Assembly (NCBI GenBank): GCA_963739985.1
Contig: CAVUCE010000001.1
Span: 398,512-462,511 of the forward strand
Origin: CAVUCE01 sp963739985
GTDB taxonomy: Bacteria; Bacteroidota; Ignavibacteria; Ignavibacteriales; Ignavibacteriaceae
Direction of reading: 5' to 3'
Length of the DNA: 64,000 nt
Of the stretch, positions 28,055-37,986 are shown one piece after another. The position numbers and the translations under genes are program-made. Under the pieces are notes generated by a model. That model searched no databases, was not told the origin of the DNA, and was given only the letters and a program-made list of their open reading frames with translations. Numbering within the stretch: position 1 is the stretch's first letter; each line of letters starts with the position of its first letter.

Positions 28055-30820
28055 ATGAAAAACAAAAAGTTTGTCATTATAGATGCAATGGCTTTAGCTT
28101 ACAGAGCATACTTTGCATTTATTAATCGTCCATTAATAACTTCTAAAGGCGAGCCCTCTTCAGCAGTTTTCGGATTTGTGAATCAATTGCTCAAAATCCT
28201 GGAAACCGAACATCCTGATTACATTTCAGTCGCGTTCGATTCTAAAGAAAAAACTTTTAGACATGAGAAATATGAACTCTATAAATCTTCGCGTGCTGCA
28301 ATGCCTGAAGATATGATTCCGCAGATTCAGAGAATTAAAGACATTATTGAAGCTTTGACTATGCCGGTTTATATTATGCCGCGTTATGAAGCAGATGATA
28401 TTATTGGAACCGCTGTAGCCGAAGCAGAAAAACTCGGTTTGGATTCTTTTGTGTTCACACCAGACAAAGATTACAACCAGCTTATAACAGAGAAAGTAAA
28501 AATTGTTCGTCCAGGTAAATCCGCTGAAGATATTGTTCTTTATGATACCGAAAAAGTAAAAGAAGAATTCGGATTTGAGCCAAAACAGATGATTGATTAT
28601 TTAGCTCTTATCGGTGATAAATCAGATGATATTCCCGGAGTTGCCGGAATTGGACCCAAAAGTGCAATTCCTTTAATTCAACAATTTGGTTCCGTTGAAA
28701 ATATTTATGAACATATTGATGAGATCGAGAAAAAAGGCATAAAGAATAAACTTATAGAAGGAAAAGAAAACGCAATCATCTCAAAAGATCTTGCCACCAT
28801 TCATTGCGAAGTACCTATTGAATTTGATTTTGAAAAAGCAAAACTAACAAAACCGGATTTTGAAAAATTAAGGGAAATTTTCATCGATCTTGAATTCAAA
28901 ACTTTCTATCAAAGATTACTAACTTATTTCGATTCATCAACAGAAAATATTGATGAAGAGATGACACCTGATGAAGTTACTGTTTTTGATAGTAAAAAAG
29001 TAAAATATAAACTCATAACATCAGAAAAAGAAGCAAAAGACCTAGTTAAAGAATTATCTAAACAAACCTTATTAATATTTGACACGGAAACAGATAGCTT
29101 AGATCACTTCACCTTAAACTTAGCAGGAGCATCTTTTGCTTATAAAGAAGGTGAAGCATTCTTTGTTGCAATAAATCCGTATAAAAAAGATGATGACTTA
29201 TTTGCAAAGGATTTGAGTGATCGCTTACCTTTAGGCACGTTTAAGAAAATATTTTCTCCGCTGTTCGAAAACAAAAAGATTAAAAAAGTTTGCCAAAACG
29301 GAAAGTTTGATATTTCTGTGTTAAGAAGTCAAGGCGTTGAGGTAAATAATTTTTACTTTGATACTATGTTGGCAAGCTATGTTTTAGATCCCGATCAAAA
29401 ACACGGAATGGATGAACTCTCACAAAAATATTTACACTACAAACCAATCCCCCTTTCCGAATTAATCGGCACAAAAAAAGACCCAACAAAAATTTTTGAT
29501 GTTGAACTTGAGCAACTTTCTCATTATGCAGCCGAAGATGCTGATATTACTTTAAGATTATACCAACATCTTGAGAATGAATTAAAGAAAGAAAAGTTAA
29601 CCAAATTAGCATTCGATGTTGAGTTCCCGTTGGTTCATGTCCTTGAGGAAATTGAACGTGAAGGAATTAATGTTGATCAAAGCGCCTTGAGCAGTTTAAG
29701 TAAGGATTTGCAAATTCTCATGGATAATTACACTAAGAAAATATACGAATTATCAGGTGAGGAATTTAATATAAATTCACCGAATCAAATGCAGAAAATA
29801 TTATTTGATAAGCTCGGATTACGAACCGGGAAAAAGACGAAAACCGGTTTTTCAACAGACGCTCGATCTTTAGAAGCTATTCGCGGTGAACACGAAATTA
29901 TAGGAATAATTTTAGATTACAGGCAGGTTTCAAAGCTCAAATCAACATACGCTGATTCACTTCCAAATCTAATTAATCCTAAAACCGGAAGAATTCATAC
30001 AAGTTTTAATCAAACAGCAGCTTCAACTGGTCGATTATCCAGTAATGATCCGAATTTGCAAAACATCCCGATAAGATCAGATCTTGGAAAAGAGATTCGA
30101 AAAGCATTTGTCCCGAGAGATAAAAACCATGTTATCCTCAGCGCGGATTACAGCCAAATTGAACTAAGAATTCTTGCAAGTATTTGCGGAGATGAAGGTT
30201 TGACAAAAGCATTCAAGAATGGTGAAGATATTCACAGAAGCACTGCGGCTTTGGTTTTTATGGTTGATCCCGAAGATGTGACTGCGGATATGAGAAGAAA
30301 AGCTAAAGAAGTGAATTTCGGAATTTTATACGGAATCGGACCTTTTGGATTAAAAACTCGTTTAGGCGTAACACAAGCTCATGCCAAAGAAATAATTGAA
30401 ACTTATTTTAGCACTTTTAAAAGAGTTAAAAATTATATGGATGATTCTGTATTAACAGCGAAAGAAAAAGGTTATGCAGAAACTTTATTGGGACGAAGAA
30501 GATTCCTGCATAATATAAATTCAAGTAACAGAGTTGTGAGACAATTTGAGGAACGTGTTGCTATAAATATGCCTATCCAAGGAACTGCGGCTGATATGAT
30601 TAAGCTTGCTATGATTAACATTCAAAACGAACTTCAAAAAAGAGAAACTAAAACGAAAATGGTTTTACAGGTTCATGATGAATTGCTATTCGATGCACAT
30701 AAGGATGAAGTTGAAGAATTGCGCCCGCTAATCAAGGAAATGATGGAAAATGCTATGCCGATGAAAGTCCCGATTTTAGTAGAAACCGGAATTGGAGATA
30801 ATTGGCTGGATGCACATTAA
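28055..30820 (+). CDS. polA: DNA polymerase I
   Basis: This 921-residue repair and replication polymerase is complete. The 5'-3' exonuclease domain (about 1-290) contains FIDAMALAYRAYFAF-like and YEADDIIGT motifs. The 3'-5' proofreading domain is intact, with FDTETDSLD (Asp-343, Glu-345), NGKFD and YAAEDAD. The polymerase domain shows DYSQIELRILA (about 698), RRKAKEVNFGILYG and VHDELLF. Many related polymerases have lost proofreading residues; here they are present. A CGGAAAAG ribosome site precedes the ATG. Confidence 0.97.
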   Translation: MKNKKFVIIDAMALAYRAYFAFINRPLITSKGEPSSAVFGFVNQLLKILETEHPDYISVAFDSKEKTFRHEKYELYKSSRAAMPEDMIPQIQRIKDIIEALTMPVYIMPRYEADDIIGTAVAEAEKLGLDSFVFTPDKDYNQLITEKVKIVRPGKSAEDIVLYDTEKVKEEFGFEPKQMIDYLALIGDKSDDIPGVAGIGPKSAIPLIQQFGSVENIYEHIDEIEKKGIKNKLIEGKENAIISKDLATIHCEVPIEFDFEKAKLTKPDFEKLREIFIDLEFKTFYQRLLTYFDSSTENIDEEMTPDEVTVFDSKKVKYKLITSEKEAKDLVKELSKQTLLIFDTETDSLDHFTLNLAGASFAYKEGEAFFVAINPYKKDDDLFAKDLSDRLPLGTFKKIFSPLFENKKIKKVCQNGKFDISVLRSQGVEVNNFYFDTMLASYVLDPDQKHGMDELSQKYLHYKPIPLSELIGTKKDPTKIFDVELEQLSHYAAEDADITLRLYQHLENELKKEKLTKLAFDVEFPLVHVLEEIEREGINVDQSALSSLSKDLQILMDNYTKKIYELSGEEFNINSPNQMQKILFDKLGLRTGKKTKTGFSTDARSLEAIRGEHEIIGIILDYRQVSKLKSTYADSLPNLINPKTGRIHTSFNQTAASTGRLSSNDPNLQNIPIRSDLGKEIRKAFVPRDKNHVILSADYSQIELRILASICGDEGLTKAFKNGEDIHRSTAALVFMVDPEDVTADMRRKAKEVNFGILYGIGPFGLKTRLGVTQAHAKEIIETYFSTFKRVKNYMDDSVLTAKEKGYAETLLGRRRFLHNINSSNRVVRQFEERVAINMPIQGTAADMIKLAMINIQNELQKRETKTKMVLQVHDELLFDAHKDEVEELRPLIKEMMENAMPMKVPILVETGIGDNWLDAH

Positions 30821-30866
30821 AGTAATTTTTAATTAAAAATTAACAATGAATAATTATTGAATACAT

Positions 30867-31895
30867 TTGATGAATATTTCTCCGGAAAAAATAAGAAAAA
30901 TTCTTTGCATCAAACCGCGCGGTATTGGTGATATTGTACTTTCCACAATAATTCTTGAAAATCTTAAAGCTCATTATAAAAATGCTTCTATAGATTATTT
31001 AACCGAAGACTTTGCTAAATCATCTGTCGAAAATAATCCATTAGTTAATAATGTTTTAACTATGGGTAAAACAGAATTTGCTTTAAAGGTTGCATTAAGA
31101 GTTCGAAAAGAGAAATATGATATAATTTTAGATTTATGGTCAAATCCGAGAACAGCACAAATTACTTTTTTATCAGGAGTAAAATATAGAGTTGGATTTG
31201 CCTATCGCGGAAGAAAGTACGCATATAATATTTTAGCAACCTCAGGTCGGGGTGAAAATCATTCTGCGGAACATAATTTAGAAATACTTAAACCAATTAA
31301 TGTTCCGGTTATTTCAAAAAGGGTCAGCTATTTTATTTCGGAGCAGGATGATAATTTCGGGAAAGAATTTATTCGAACAAACTTTAACAAAGGTGAAAAT
31401 GTAATTGGAATAATTCCGGCAGGCGGCTGGGCTTCCAAAAGGTGCGATGCTTCAAAATGGGTAGAAATTTGTAATACAATTAAGAAGAAATATAAAGCAA
31501 AGTTTTTGATTTTGTGGGGTCCTGGAGATGAAAAAGATGCGAATTATATTAAAGAGAACCTGAAAAATAATGCAGTTATTGCTCCTAAAACAAATCTCAA
31601 TTCTATGAACGGCCTAATAAAAAATTGTGATTTAATAATAGCTAACGATTCAGGCCCGATGCATATTTCAGCTGCTTTAGGAAAACCCACACTTGGAATA
31701 TTCGGACCAACAAATCCTAAAAATCACGGACCTTACTCTCCTATTTCAGATTATGTTATTAAAGATGATTTGTTTTGCATAATCTGTAATAAATTAGAAT
31801 GCCCATATAATCATGAGTGTATGCTTGAATTATCGAATGAAAAGATTTTAAAGAAAGTAGAAAAAATTGGTAAGGATATTTTGATAGCTATATAA
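30867..31895 (+). CDS. Glycosyltransferase family 9 (heptosyltransferase-like)
   Basis: This 342-residue GT-B fold enzyme has the family opening ILCIKPRGIGDIVLSTIILENLK and the C-terminal sugar-nucleotide site NDSGPMHISAALGKPTLGIFGPTNP. GT9 enzymes such as WaaC and WaaF add heptose to the lipopolysaccharide core at the inner membrane. Near the end there is a C-x2-C-x4-C-x5-C cluster (FCIICNKLECPYNHEC), shared with the other GT9 gene at 33279. It follows polA by 46 bases. The transferred sugar is not known. Confidence 0.88.
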   Translation: MMNISPEKIRKILCIKPRGIGDIVLSTIILENLKAHYKNASIDYLTEDFAKSSVENNPLVNNVLTMGKTEFALKVALRVRKEKYDIILDLWSNPRTAQITFLSGVKYRVGFAYRGRKYAYNILATSGRGENHSAEHNLEILKPINVPVISKRVSYFISEQDDNFGKEFIRTNFNKGENVIGIIPAGGWASKRCDASKWVEICNTIKKKYKAKFLILWGPGDEKDANYIKENLKNNAVIAPKTNLNSMNGLIKNCDLIIANDSGPMHISAALGKPTLGIFGPTNPKNHGPYSPISDYVIKDDLFCIICNKLECPYNHECMLELSNEKILKKVEKIGKDILIAI

Positions 31896-31939
31896 AATAT
31901 ATTTTCATGTCATCTGAAAAACAGACTATCATATATTAT

Positions 31940-31968
31940 GTAGGGGACGCAAATTTTGCGTCCCCTAC
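31940..31968. repeat. 29-bp palindromic dispersed repeat, copy 3
   Basis: The arms are as in copies 1 and 2 (central base T instead of A), followed by AAAAAA. This copy lies between two converging genes and could act as a two-way transcription terminator there. Confidence 0.8.
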
Positions 31969-32001
31969 AAAAAAGTCGAAATGAATGTTTAAGTTTATAA
32001 A

Positions 32002-33093
32002 TCATTTACGAGAAATTGCTTTGAGGAAATTGTCTAAATTATAAGCAAGATTTTGTATTCTAAAATTGTTCATAACATTATTATACGCATTATCAGCCAG
32101 CATTTTGGCTAACTTATCATGCTCTGCAACTTTTACAATACTTGCGGCAAGTTCTTCCGGTTTTTTCAAACTAAATAATATTCCACTCACCCCATTTTTT
32201 ATAAGCTCATCATTTCCCGGAATATTGGAAGCGATTAAAGGTAAGTTTGCTGCTCCGGCTTCACAAAGTGCTAACGAAAATCCTTCTGATCTAGAAGGAA
32301 GTAAAAATATATCCATCGCTTTATAATATTCCCAGATGTTATCAACATAACCGGGCATAATAATTCTATCTATTTCACACCCAAAAGATTTAGCATAATC
32401 TTTAACTTCGTTTTGTGTATCCTCAGGAATTCCAACAATTAACAGAACATATTTTTTATTTAATTCAGAAAATGCTTTAAAAAGTATATCGAAACCTTTT
32501 CTCTCTTTGTGAAACCAGGAAGAAATACCTAAGACAGTTTTATCTTTTAAATTAAATTTTTCACGTACGTTACTGCCGGAAATAGAATTGATATTTTCCG
32601 GAACTTCAACTCCGTTATGAATCACCTTTATCTTCTTTTTCATAATTCCGGAAGCACTTAAACTTTTGGCTACACCTTTACTGCAAGCAATTTGATAATC
32701 ATAATAAAGATTGTATAAAATTGATCCGATAATCGGAGCGCTCATAGAAATGTTTTGTCTGTATGCAATGTTAAGAATTTTCTTTTTATACTTTGATTTT
32801 AGTTTAATCCCAACTTTTCTGTCTAATGAATGATAAGAAATTATAAACTGAGGATTTATTTCATCGAATATAGAATAAATAGAGTTTATCAAAATTTTAA
32901 AGTCTTGCTTACTATCCAAAGCAATAACTTTTATACCTTTTTCTTTTGCTCTTCTTTCAGTTAAGGAATTAGTAGAAGCAAAAAGTGTAACATCATAACC
33001 TTTATTTTTCAATAGTTCCGAGCTTAGAATTGCAATTTTTGCGCTTCCGGCATAACCATCACCAAAACTAAATTGAAAAATTTTATTGTTCAC
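32002..33093 (-). CDS. Glycosyltransferase family 4
   Basis: This 363-residue GT-B glycosyltransferase starts with FSFGDGYAGSAKIAILSSELL. In the C-terminal half it has VIHNGVEVP, VLGISSWFHKERKGFDILFKAF and the nucleotide-sugar motif DIFLLPSRSEGFSLALCEAGAANLPLIASNIPGNDE (residues about 265-300), including the family E-x7-E pattern. It probably adds a sugar to lipopolysaccharide or another surface glycan. It is transcribed opposite to the two GT9 genes that flank it. Confidence 0.88.
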   Translation of the reverse strand: MNNKIFQFSFGDGYAGSAKIAILSSELLKNKGYDVTLFASTNSLTERRAKEKGIKVIALDSKQDFKILINSIYSIFDEINPQFIISYHSLDRKVGIKLKSKYKKKILNIAYRQNISMSAPIIGSILYNLYYDYQIACSKGVAKSLSASGIMKKKIKVIHNGVEVPENINSISGSNVREKFNLKDKTVLGISSWFHKERKGFDILFKAFSELNKKYVLLIVGIPEDTQNEVKDYAKSFGCEIDRIIMPGYVDNIWEYYKAMDIFLLPSRSEGFSLALCEAGAANLPLIASNIPGNDELIKNGVSGILFSLKKPEELAASIVKVAEHDKLAKMLADNAYNNVMNNFRIQNLAYNLDNFLKAISRK

Positions 33094-33278
33094 GGAGGCA
33101 AGTCTTTCTATTAAAGGATAGAATCTTTTATTATATTTGATAATTATTTTAGGAATTAAAGTTAAAGAATCACGATTAATTAACCAATTTAATCTTGATT
33201 AAATTTTATTTTAAAAATTAGCAACACATTTTTCCAAGTAATAAATCAATTTTATTTTGAACAAAAACACCAATTAAA

Positions 33279-34406
33279 ATGCTTCACAAAATTCCAAACT
33301 GTAAAAGATTTACTGGTTACAAACCTTGCTATCCCGATCATAATTGCTGGGTTGACGGATGTAAAGATCAACAAAAATTCGGGACAAAAATTCTTATTGT
33401 AAATTTGGACGCAATGGGCGATGTTTTGATGACAACGGCACAATTACCCGGAATCAGGCGTAAGTTTCCCGAATCAACAATTTATTGGGTAACACTTAAA
33501 ATTGCTGTTCCCCTTTTACAAAACAATCAATACATACATAAAATTTTTTCTTACGATGCCGAATCAATTGCAATCCTAAATGAAATGGAGTTTGATTATG
33601 TAATGAATGTTGATAAATCTCAGCGGTCAGCAACTCTACTAAGCTCTGTAAAAGCAAAAAACAAAATGGGGTTTGGAATAAATACAAATGGACAAATAGT
33701 TCCGGTAAACGAAAGTGCATACTACAATTATAATCTTGGAATGGATGATCATTTTAAGTTTAAGGTTAACAAAAGAACAGGACAAGATTATTTAGCAGAG
33801 ACTTTCGAACTCGATTTTCAAAACGATGAATACACTTTTAATTTTACCGATGAAGAATTAAAATTCATCGCTGATTACAAGAAAAGCGTTGGAATCGCTG
33901 ATAATGATTTGGTTGTTGGCTTTAACACGGGCTGTTCAAATTTGTATCCGAACAAAAAAATGACGATTGAACAACATGTTTATTTAATAGAAAAACTCTT
34001 AGAAAAGAAAAAGTATAAGATAGTTTTATTAGGCGGCCCGGAAGATACTGAAAGAAATAATCAAATTTATTCGCATTTTGAAGGAAGAATAATCAATACG
34101 CCAACTAATCTTGGAGTAAGACGCGGAGCTTGTTTTGAAAGTTTGCCGAATGTTGTAATTACAGGTGATTCATTTGGAATGCATTTGGCTATTGCATTAA
34201 AAAAATTCATAATTGTCTGGTTTGGCGTTAGCTGTTGGACTGAAATAGAGCTTTATAACAGAGGAATAAAATTATTCCAAGAAGATTTATTCTGTTCACC
34301 ATGCTGGAAAAAATCTTGTCCTTATGATTTAGAATGCAGAAAAATGATCGATTTAGACAAAATTATCTTAGAAGTAGAAAATTACTTTGCTAATTCAAAA
34401 AATTAA
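33279..34406 (+). CDS. Glycosyltransferase family 9 with Cys-rich N-terminal extension
   Basis: This 375-residue GT9 enzyme has the core ILIVNLDAMGDVLMTTAQLPGIRRKFP starting only at about residue 38. It is preceded by an unusual Cys-rich extension with cysteines at 8, 17, 23 and 28 (NCKRFTGYKPCYPDHNCW). The C-terminal nucleotide site is VVITGDSFGMHLAIALKKFIIVWFG, followed by the C-x2-C-x4-C-x5-C cluster also seen in the 30867 gene. The extension could bind metal. It likely works on lipopolysaccharide core or a related glycan. The next gene starts 2 bases later. Confidence 0.85.
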   Translation: MLHKIPNCKRFTGYKPCYPDHNCWVDGCKDQQKFGTKILIVNLDAMGDVLMTTAQLPGIRRKFPESTIYWVTLKIAVPLLQNNQYIHKIFSYDAESIAILNEMEFDYVMNVDKSQRSATLLSSVKAKNKMGFGINTNGQIVPVNESAYYNYNLGMDDHFKFKVNKRTGQDYLAETFELDFQNDEYTFNFTDEELKFIADYKKSVGIADNDLVVGFNTGCSNLYPNKKMTIEQHVYLIEKLLEKKKYKIVLLGGPEDTERNNQIYSHFEGRIINTPTNLGVRRGACFESLPNVVITGDSFGMHLAIALKKFIIVWFGVSCWTEIELYNRGIKLFQEDLFCSPCWKKSCPYDLECRKMIDLDKIILEVENYFANSKN

Positions 34407-34408
34407 AA

Positions 34409-35296
34409 ATGAATTCTGAATTATTATTAGAGAATCCTTTCAATATTAGCAGAAAAGAACGTCCTTTAATATTAGATGGAGCTATGGGAAGCCTTCTTCA
34501 GCAGAAAGGATTAAAACCGGACAAATCAAGTTGGATGACTTTAGCGAATTTTAATCATCCGGAATTAGTGAGAGAAATCCATACAGAATACATTGAAGCC
34601 GGTGCAGATATAATTACCACAAATACATTTAGAACTAATCCAATTTCCCTAAAAGATAAAAGCATAATTAATAAAGACAAAATTGTTAAGAATACAGTTA
34701 AACTAGCAATTGAAGCAAGAGGAAAATCTAATGTTTTTATTGCCGGCTCAAACGCGCCTGCCGAGGATTGTTATCAAAAAGAAAGAACAATCTCCGCTTC
34801 AGAACTTATTTATAATCATCAGCACCATATTAATCAGTTGTATAGTGCTGGTGTAGATTTTATTCTAAATGAAACACAAAGTCATTTTGATGAAATCAAT
34901 ATAATTTGCGAATATTGTTATAAAGAAAAGATACCTTTTGTTGTAAGTTTATTTATTGACGAAAAACTCAAATTACTTTCCGGTGAAGATATTGATTTTG
35001 CAACAAAGTATATTTCCGATTATTCCCCTCTCGCAATTGGAATAAATTGTATTTCCCCGAAGATTTTTGAAAAATATTTTTTTAAAAAATCCTTTGATTA
35101 TAATTGGGGAATATATTTAAATTGCGGTAGCGGAAATTTATCTGATAACAAAATTGAATGTGGAATAACTCCACATGTTTATATTACAGAAATAAAAAAG
35201 ATTTTAAGCAAAAATCCATCATTTGTAGGAGCGTGTTGCGGCTCCAATCCAAATCATATAAAAGAATTATTTAATCTATTTAATGAAAAATTTTAA
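34409..35296 (+). CDS. Homocysteine S-methyltransferase-family protein
   Basis: This 295-residue protein has the homocysteine-binding domain alone: ILDGAMGSLLQQKG at the start, EAGADIITTNTFRTNP, and the zinc ligands GINC (near 210) and GACCGSNPNHIKEL (near 275-282). Such proteins move a methyl group from S-methylmethionine, betaine or methyl-cobalamin to homocysteine. A stand-alone domain could be MmuM-like or a partner to a split methionine synthase. It is translated just after the GT9 gene and overlaps ispE by 14 bases. Neighbours do not explain its role. Confidence 0.82.
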   Translation: MNSELLLENPFNISRKERPLILDGAMGSLLQQKGLKPDKSSWMTLANFNHPELVREIHTEYIEAGADIITTNTFRTNPISLKDKSIINKDKIVKNTVKLAIEARGKSNVFIAGSNAPAEDCYQKERTISASELIYNHQHHINQLYSAGVDFILNETQSHFDEINIICEYCYKEKIPFVVSLFIDEKLKLLSGEDIDFATKYISDYSPLAIGINCISPKIFEKYFFKKSFDYNWGIYLNCGSGNLSDNKIECGITPHVYITEIKKILSKNPSFVGACCGSNPNHIKELFNLFNEKF

Positions 35297-36119
35297 ATTT
35301 AACACACCTGCAAAAATAAACTTAGGATTAAACATCATCAACAAACGTGAAGATGGTTATCACAATATAGAAACTATTTTTTATCCTGTAAATCTTTGTG
35401 ATACAATTACTTTTACGCCGGCAAATTCATTTACATTTGCGAGTAACGTTCCATTGCTTAATAATATTTCAAGTAATTTAATAGTTAAAGCTAAAGAAGT
35501 TTTGGAAGAAAGGTTTAATAGAAAATTCAATCTGGAAATAAAGCTTGAAAAGCGAATACCTATTAGTGCAGGCATGGGAGGCGGAAGTTCGGATGCAGCA
35601 GCTACTTTAATAGCACTTAAAGATCTCTATGATTTAGAAATTGAGTTAGAAGAGCTCAAAAAATTAGCATTAAAAATTGGTTCAGATGTACCTTTTTTCC
35701 TAAATCCTGTTGCCTCCTTTGCGGATTCTCGTGGTGAAAATCTTATTGAAATAGATTTAAAAATAAATAAACCTATATTAATTGTTAACCCTGGTATCCA
35801 TGTTTCCACAAGATGGGCTTATGCAAATTGTAAACCATCTTTACCAAATTTTAGACTGAATAATCTTACACAAGAAAATGTAACTATCCCCTCTGATTTG
35901 CACAAATTTGTGAAAAATGATTTTGAAGAAGCTGTATTCAATAATTACCCGTTGATTGGCGAAATTAAGCGAAATTTGCTAAAAACGGGAGCAAGCTTCG
36001 CTTTAATGACAGGCAGCGGATCAACAGTCTTTGGAATTTTTAATAATATTAAAGATGCTCAAAAAGCTCAAAAATCATTTGGAGCAAAATATTTTACCCA
36101 CATTCATTTTGAAAATTAA
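35283..36119 (+). CDS. ispE: 4-diphosphocytidyl-2-C-methyl-D-erythritol kinase
   Basis: IspE phosphorylates CDP-methylerythritol with ATP in the MEP pathway of isoprenoid synthesis. The 278-residue GHMP kinase has PAKINLGLNIINKREDGYHNI at its start, the ATP loop PISAGMGGGSSDAAATL (about 95-110) and the C-terminal GSGSTVFGIF. The GHMP triplet is intact. Its start overlaps the methyltransferase gene by 14 bases, giving a GT9-methyltransferase-ispE operon. Confidence 0.95.
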   Translation: MKNFKFNTPAKINLGLNIINKREDGYHNIETIFYPVNLCDTITFTPANSFTFASNVPLLNNISSNLIVKAKEVLEERFNRKFNLEIKLEKRIPISAGMGGGSSDAAATLIALKDLYDLEIELEELKKLALKIGSDVPFFLNPVASFADSRGENLIEIDLKINKPILIVNPGIHVSTRWAYANCKPSLPNFRLNNLTQENVTIPSDLHKFVKNDFEEAVFNNYPLIGEIKRNLLKTGASFALMTGSGSTVFGIFNNIKDAQKAQKSFGAKYFTHIHFEN

Positions 36120-36170
36120 GTAGTAAAGTAAAATACTAGCCAATAATCACAATATATTTTATTTTTAAAG

Positions 36171-37112
36171 TTAGCTTACTGCACCTTCAGTAAATTCTAC
36201 ATTGTTTCTAGAAGCATTTACCTTCACTTTAGTTCCAAAAGGTACTGTAATTGTGTGCTTTATGTGACCATGTTTAAAGTTATAAACAATAGGAATCTTT
36301 AATTCTTCAAAATAATCAGAGATTACTTCGCCAAGTGTTAAAGTTCGTGTTGATGGATCAGCTTCGTTACAGTCTGAGAATGTGCCTAAAATTATTCCGT
36401 TAACTTGATTGAATATCTTTGACAATCTAAGCTGGTTTAACATTCTATCAATTCTGTAAGGTTGTTCCCCAACTTCTTCCAGAATTAATATTTTATCTTT
36501 CATCGGTGGCAAATAAGGAGTTCCAACAAGCGATGCAACTAAGGCTAAGTTTCCCCCAACTAATCTTCCTTCCGCCATGCCTTTTGTCAACTGAAATACC
36601 TTTTCATCATTTGGTTGATGAATTTTTCCTATTTTTTTATTTGAAGTTAACATACTCCAAAAATGTTCTTCCGTAAAAGGACTGACTTCGTTATAGAAAT
36701 CAACGGCAACCATTGGACCGCCAAATGTTACTAATCCTGTTTTTTGTAAAAACGCCATTTGTAGAGCAGTTATATCACTATAACCGACAAATATTTTCGG
36801 ATTATCTTTTATAACATTATAATTTATTTTTTCTAACAGTCTTGGTGTTCCATAACCGCCTCTCAGGCAAAATATGGCCTTAACTTCTTTTTTCTTAAAC
36901 ATATAATGTAAATCGTCAAGTCTCTCTTCGTCGGTTCCGGCCAAATAACCGTGATATTTGCCGACATTCTTTGCTACTTCCACTCTATAACCAAGTTTCT
37001 CTAAATATCTTGCTCCAGATTCTATTCTTGTTAAATCACTCGGCGAAGAAGCTGGAGAAATGATTCCGATTAGATCCCCTTTGGATAGTCTCTTAGGTTT
37101 TATAATTCTCAT
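36171..37112 (-). CDS. LD-carboxypeptidase (peptidase family S66)
   Basis: This 313-residue protein cuts the terminal D-Ala from murein tetrapeptide during cell-wall recycling. The nucleophile Ser-112 is in FVGYSDITALQ. Catalytic Glu and His are expected in ILEEVGEQPYRIDRML and HGHIKHTITVPFG. The opening KGDLIGIISPASSP and the CLRGGYGTPRLLEKI segment are family hallmarks. No signal peptide is present, so it acts in the cytoplasm. It is transcribed away from kdsC. Confidence 0.9.
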   Translation of the reverse strand: MRIIKPKRLSKGDLIGIISPASSPSDLTRIESGARYLEKLGYRVEVAKNVGKYHGYLAGTDEERLDDLHYMFKKKEVKAIFCLRGGYGTPRLLEKINYNVIKDNPKIFVGYSDITALQMAFLQKTGLVTFGGPMVAVDFYNEVSPFTEEHFWSMLTSNKKIGKIHQPNDEKVFQLTKGMAEGRLVGGNLALVASLVGTPYLPPMKDKILILEEVGEQPYRIDRMLNQLRLSKIFNQVNGIILGTFSDCNEADPSTRTLTLGEVISDYFEELKIPIVYNFKHGHIKHTITVPFGTKVKVNASRNNVEFTEGAVS

Positions 37113-37219
37113 AATTTCCCACTTATATGACTGTTAGTTTAATTAGATTTAACTTAAATTTAAGGAATCAAAATAAATCATACAAATATTTTAGCTCATT
37201 TTGCTATGTTGGAGGTTTA

Positions 37220-37747
37220 ATGAACATCCCGGAAAACTTATTAAACGTAAAAAAAGAAGTAATTGAAAAAGCTAAAAAGATTAAACTTGTGCTAACTGAT
37301 AATGACGGAGTTTTAACTGATTCCGGTGTATATTTTTCTAAAAATGGTGAAGAATTTAAAAAATTCTCAATCCGTGATGGTATGGGTGTGGAAAGACTTA
37401 GAGTTTTATTAAATATTGAAACCGGAATTATAACAGGTGAAAAATCGGGCGCGGTGCAAAAAAGAGCTGAAAAATTATTAATTACAGAAACTCATCTTTC
37501 TGTAAAAGAAAAACACCTACTTTTACCTCAAATATTAGAAAAAAAACAATTAAAATCTGAAAATGTTGCATTTATAGGTGATGATGTAAATGATGTGGAA
37601 ATTATGAAACTTGTGGCATTAACTGCTTCACCAAATGATGCATTTTATCAAGTTAAAAACGGTGTAGATTATGTTTGTAAGGCAAACGGCGGAAACGGAG
37701 CCTTTAGAGAATTTGCCGAGTTGATTATTTCTTCACAAATAATTTAG
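37220..37747 (+). CDS. kdsC: 3-deoxy-D-manno-octulosonate 8-phosphate phosphatase
   Basis: KdsC removes the phosphate from KDO-8-P in lipopolysaccharide core synthesis. The enzyme is a small C0-type HAD phosphatase of about 175 residues. The motifs are LVLTDNDGVLTDSGVYF (nucleophile Asp and acid Asp), IITGEKSGAVQKRAE and FIGDDVNDVEIM. I chose the Met at 37220 because GGAGG lies 5 bases upstream; an open frame reaches 37127 but has no such site and adds 31 unrelated residues. It fits with the nearby lipopolysaccharide glycosyltransferases. Confidence 0.9.
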   Translation: MNIPENLLNVKKEVIEKAKKIKLVLTDNDGVLTDSGVYFSKNGEEFKKFSIRDGMGVERLRVLLNIETGIITGEKSGAVQKRAEKLLITETHLSVKEKHLLLPQILEKKQLKSENVAFIGDDVNDVEIMKLVALTASPNDAFYQVKNGVDYVCKANGGNGAFREFAELIISSQII

Positions 37748-37864
37748 CAAATAAAAAGAATCTTGCTTAGTCATTCGGCGCGACCAATATTCATTTATTT
37801 TGCATATATTTTCATTTTGTATGCCTTTTATATCATATATTTAATAATATTTGCATTTTTATAC

Positions 37865-37913
37865 TTGACATATAATAATTTTTTCGTATTTTCTAGCCTT
37901 AAATATTAAGGCT
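37865..37913 (+). promoter_or_regulatory. Promoter-like boxes and leader hairpin before argF
   Basis: TTGACA at 37865 is followed after 16 bases by TATTTTCT (37887), close to the Bacteroidota TAnnTTTG box. Directly after it, AGCCTTAA-ATA-TTAAGGCT (37895-37913) forms a perfect 8-bp-arm hairpin or operator. It could be an ArgR site or a leader structure. No activity is shown. Confidence 0.45.
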
Positions 37914-37986
37914 TTTGAAGTTAAATATGTATTGAAATGCAATACTTCAGAGCCATTAGTTTCTAATCTTCTTAAACGGAGCAACA

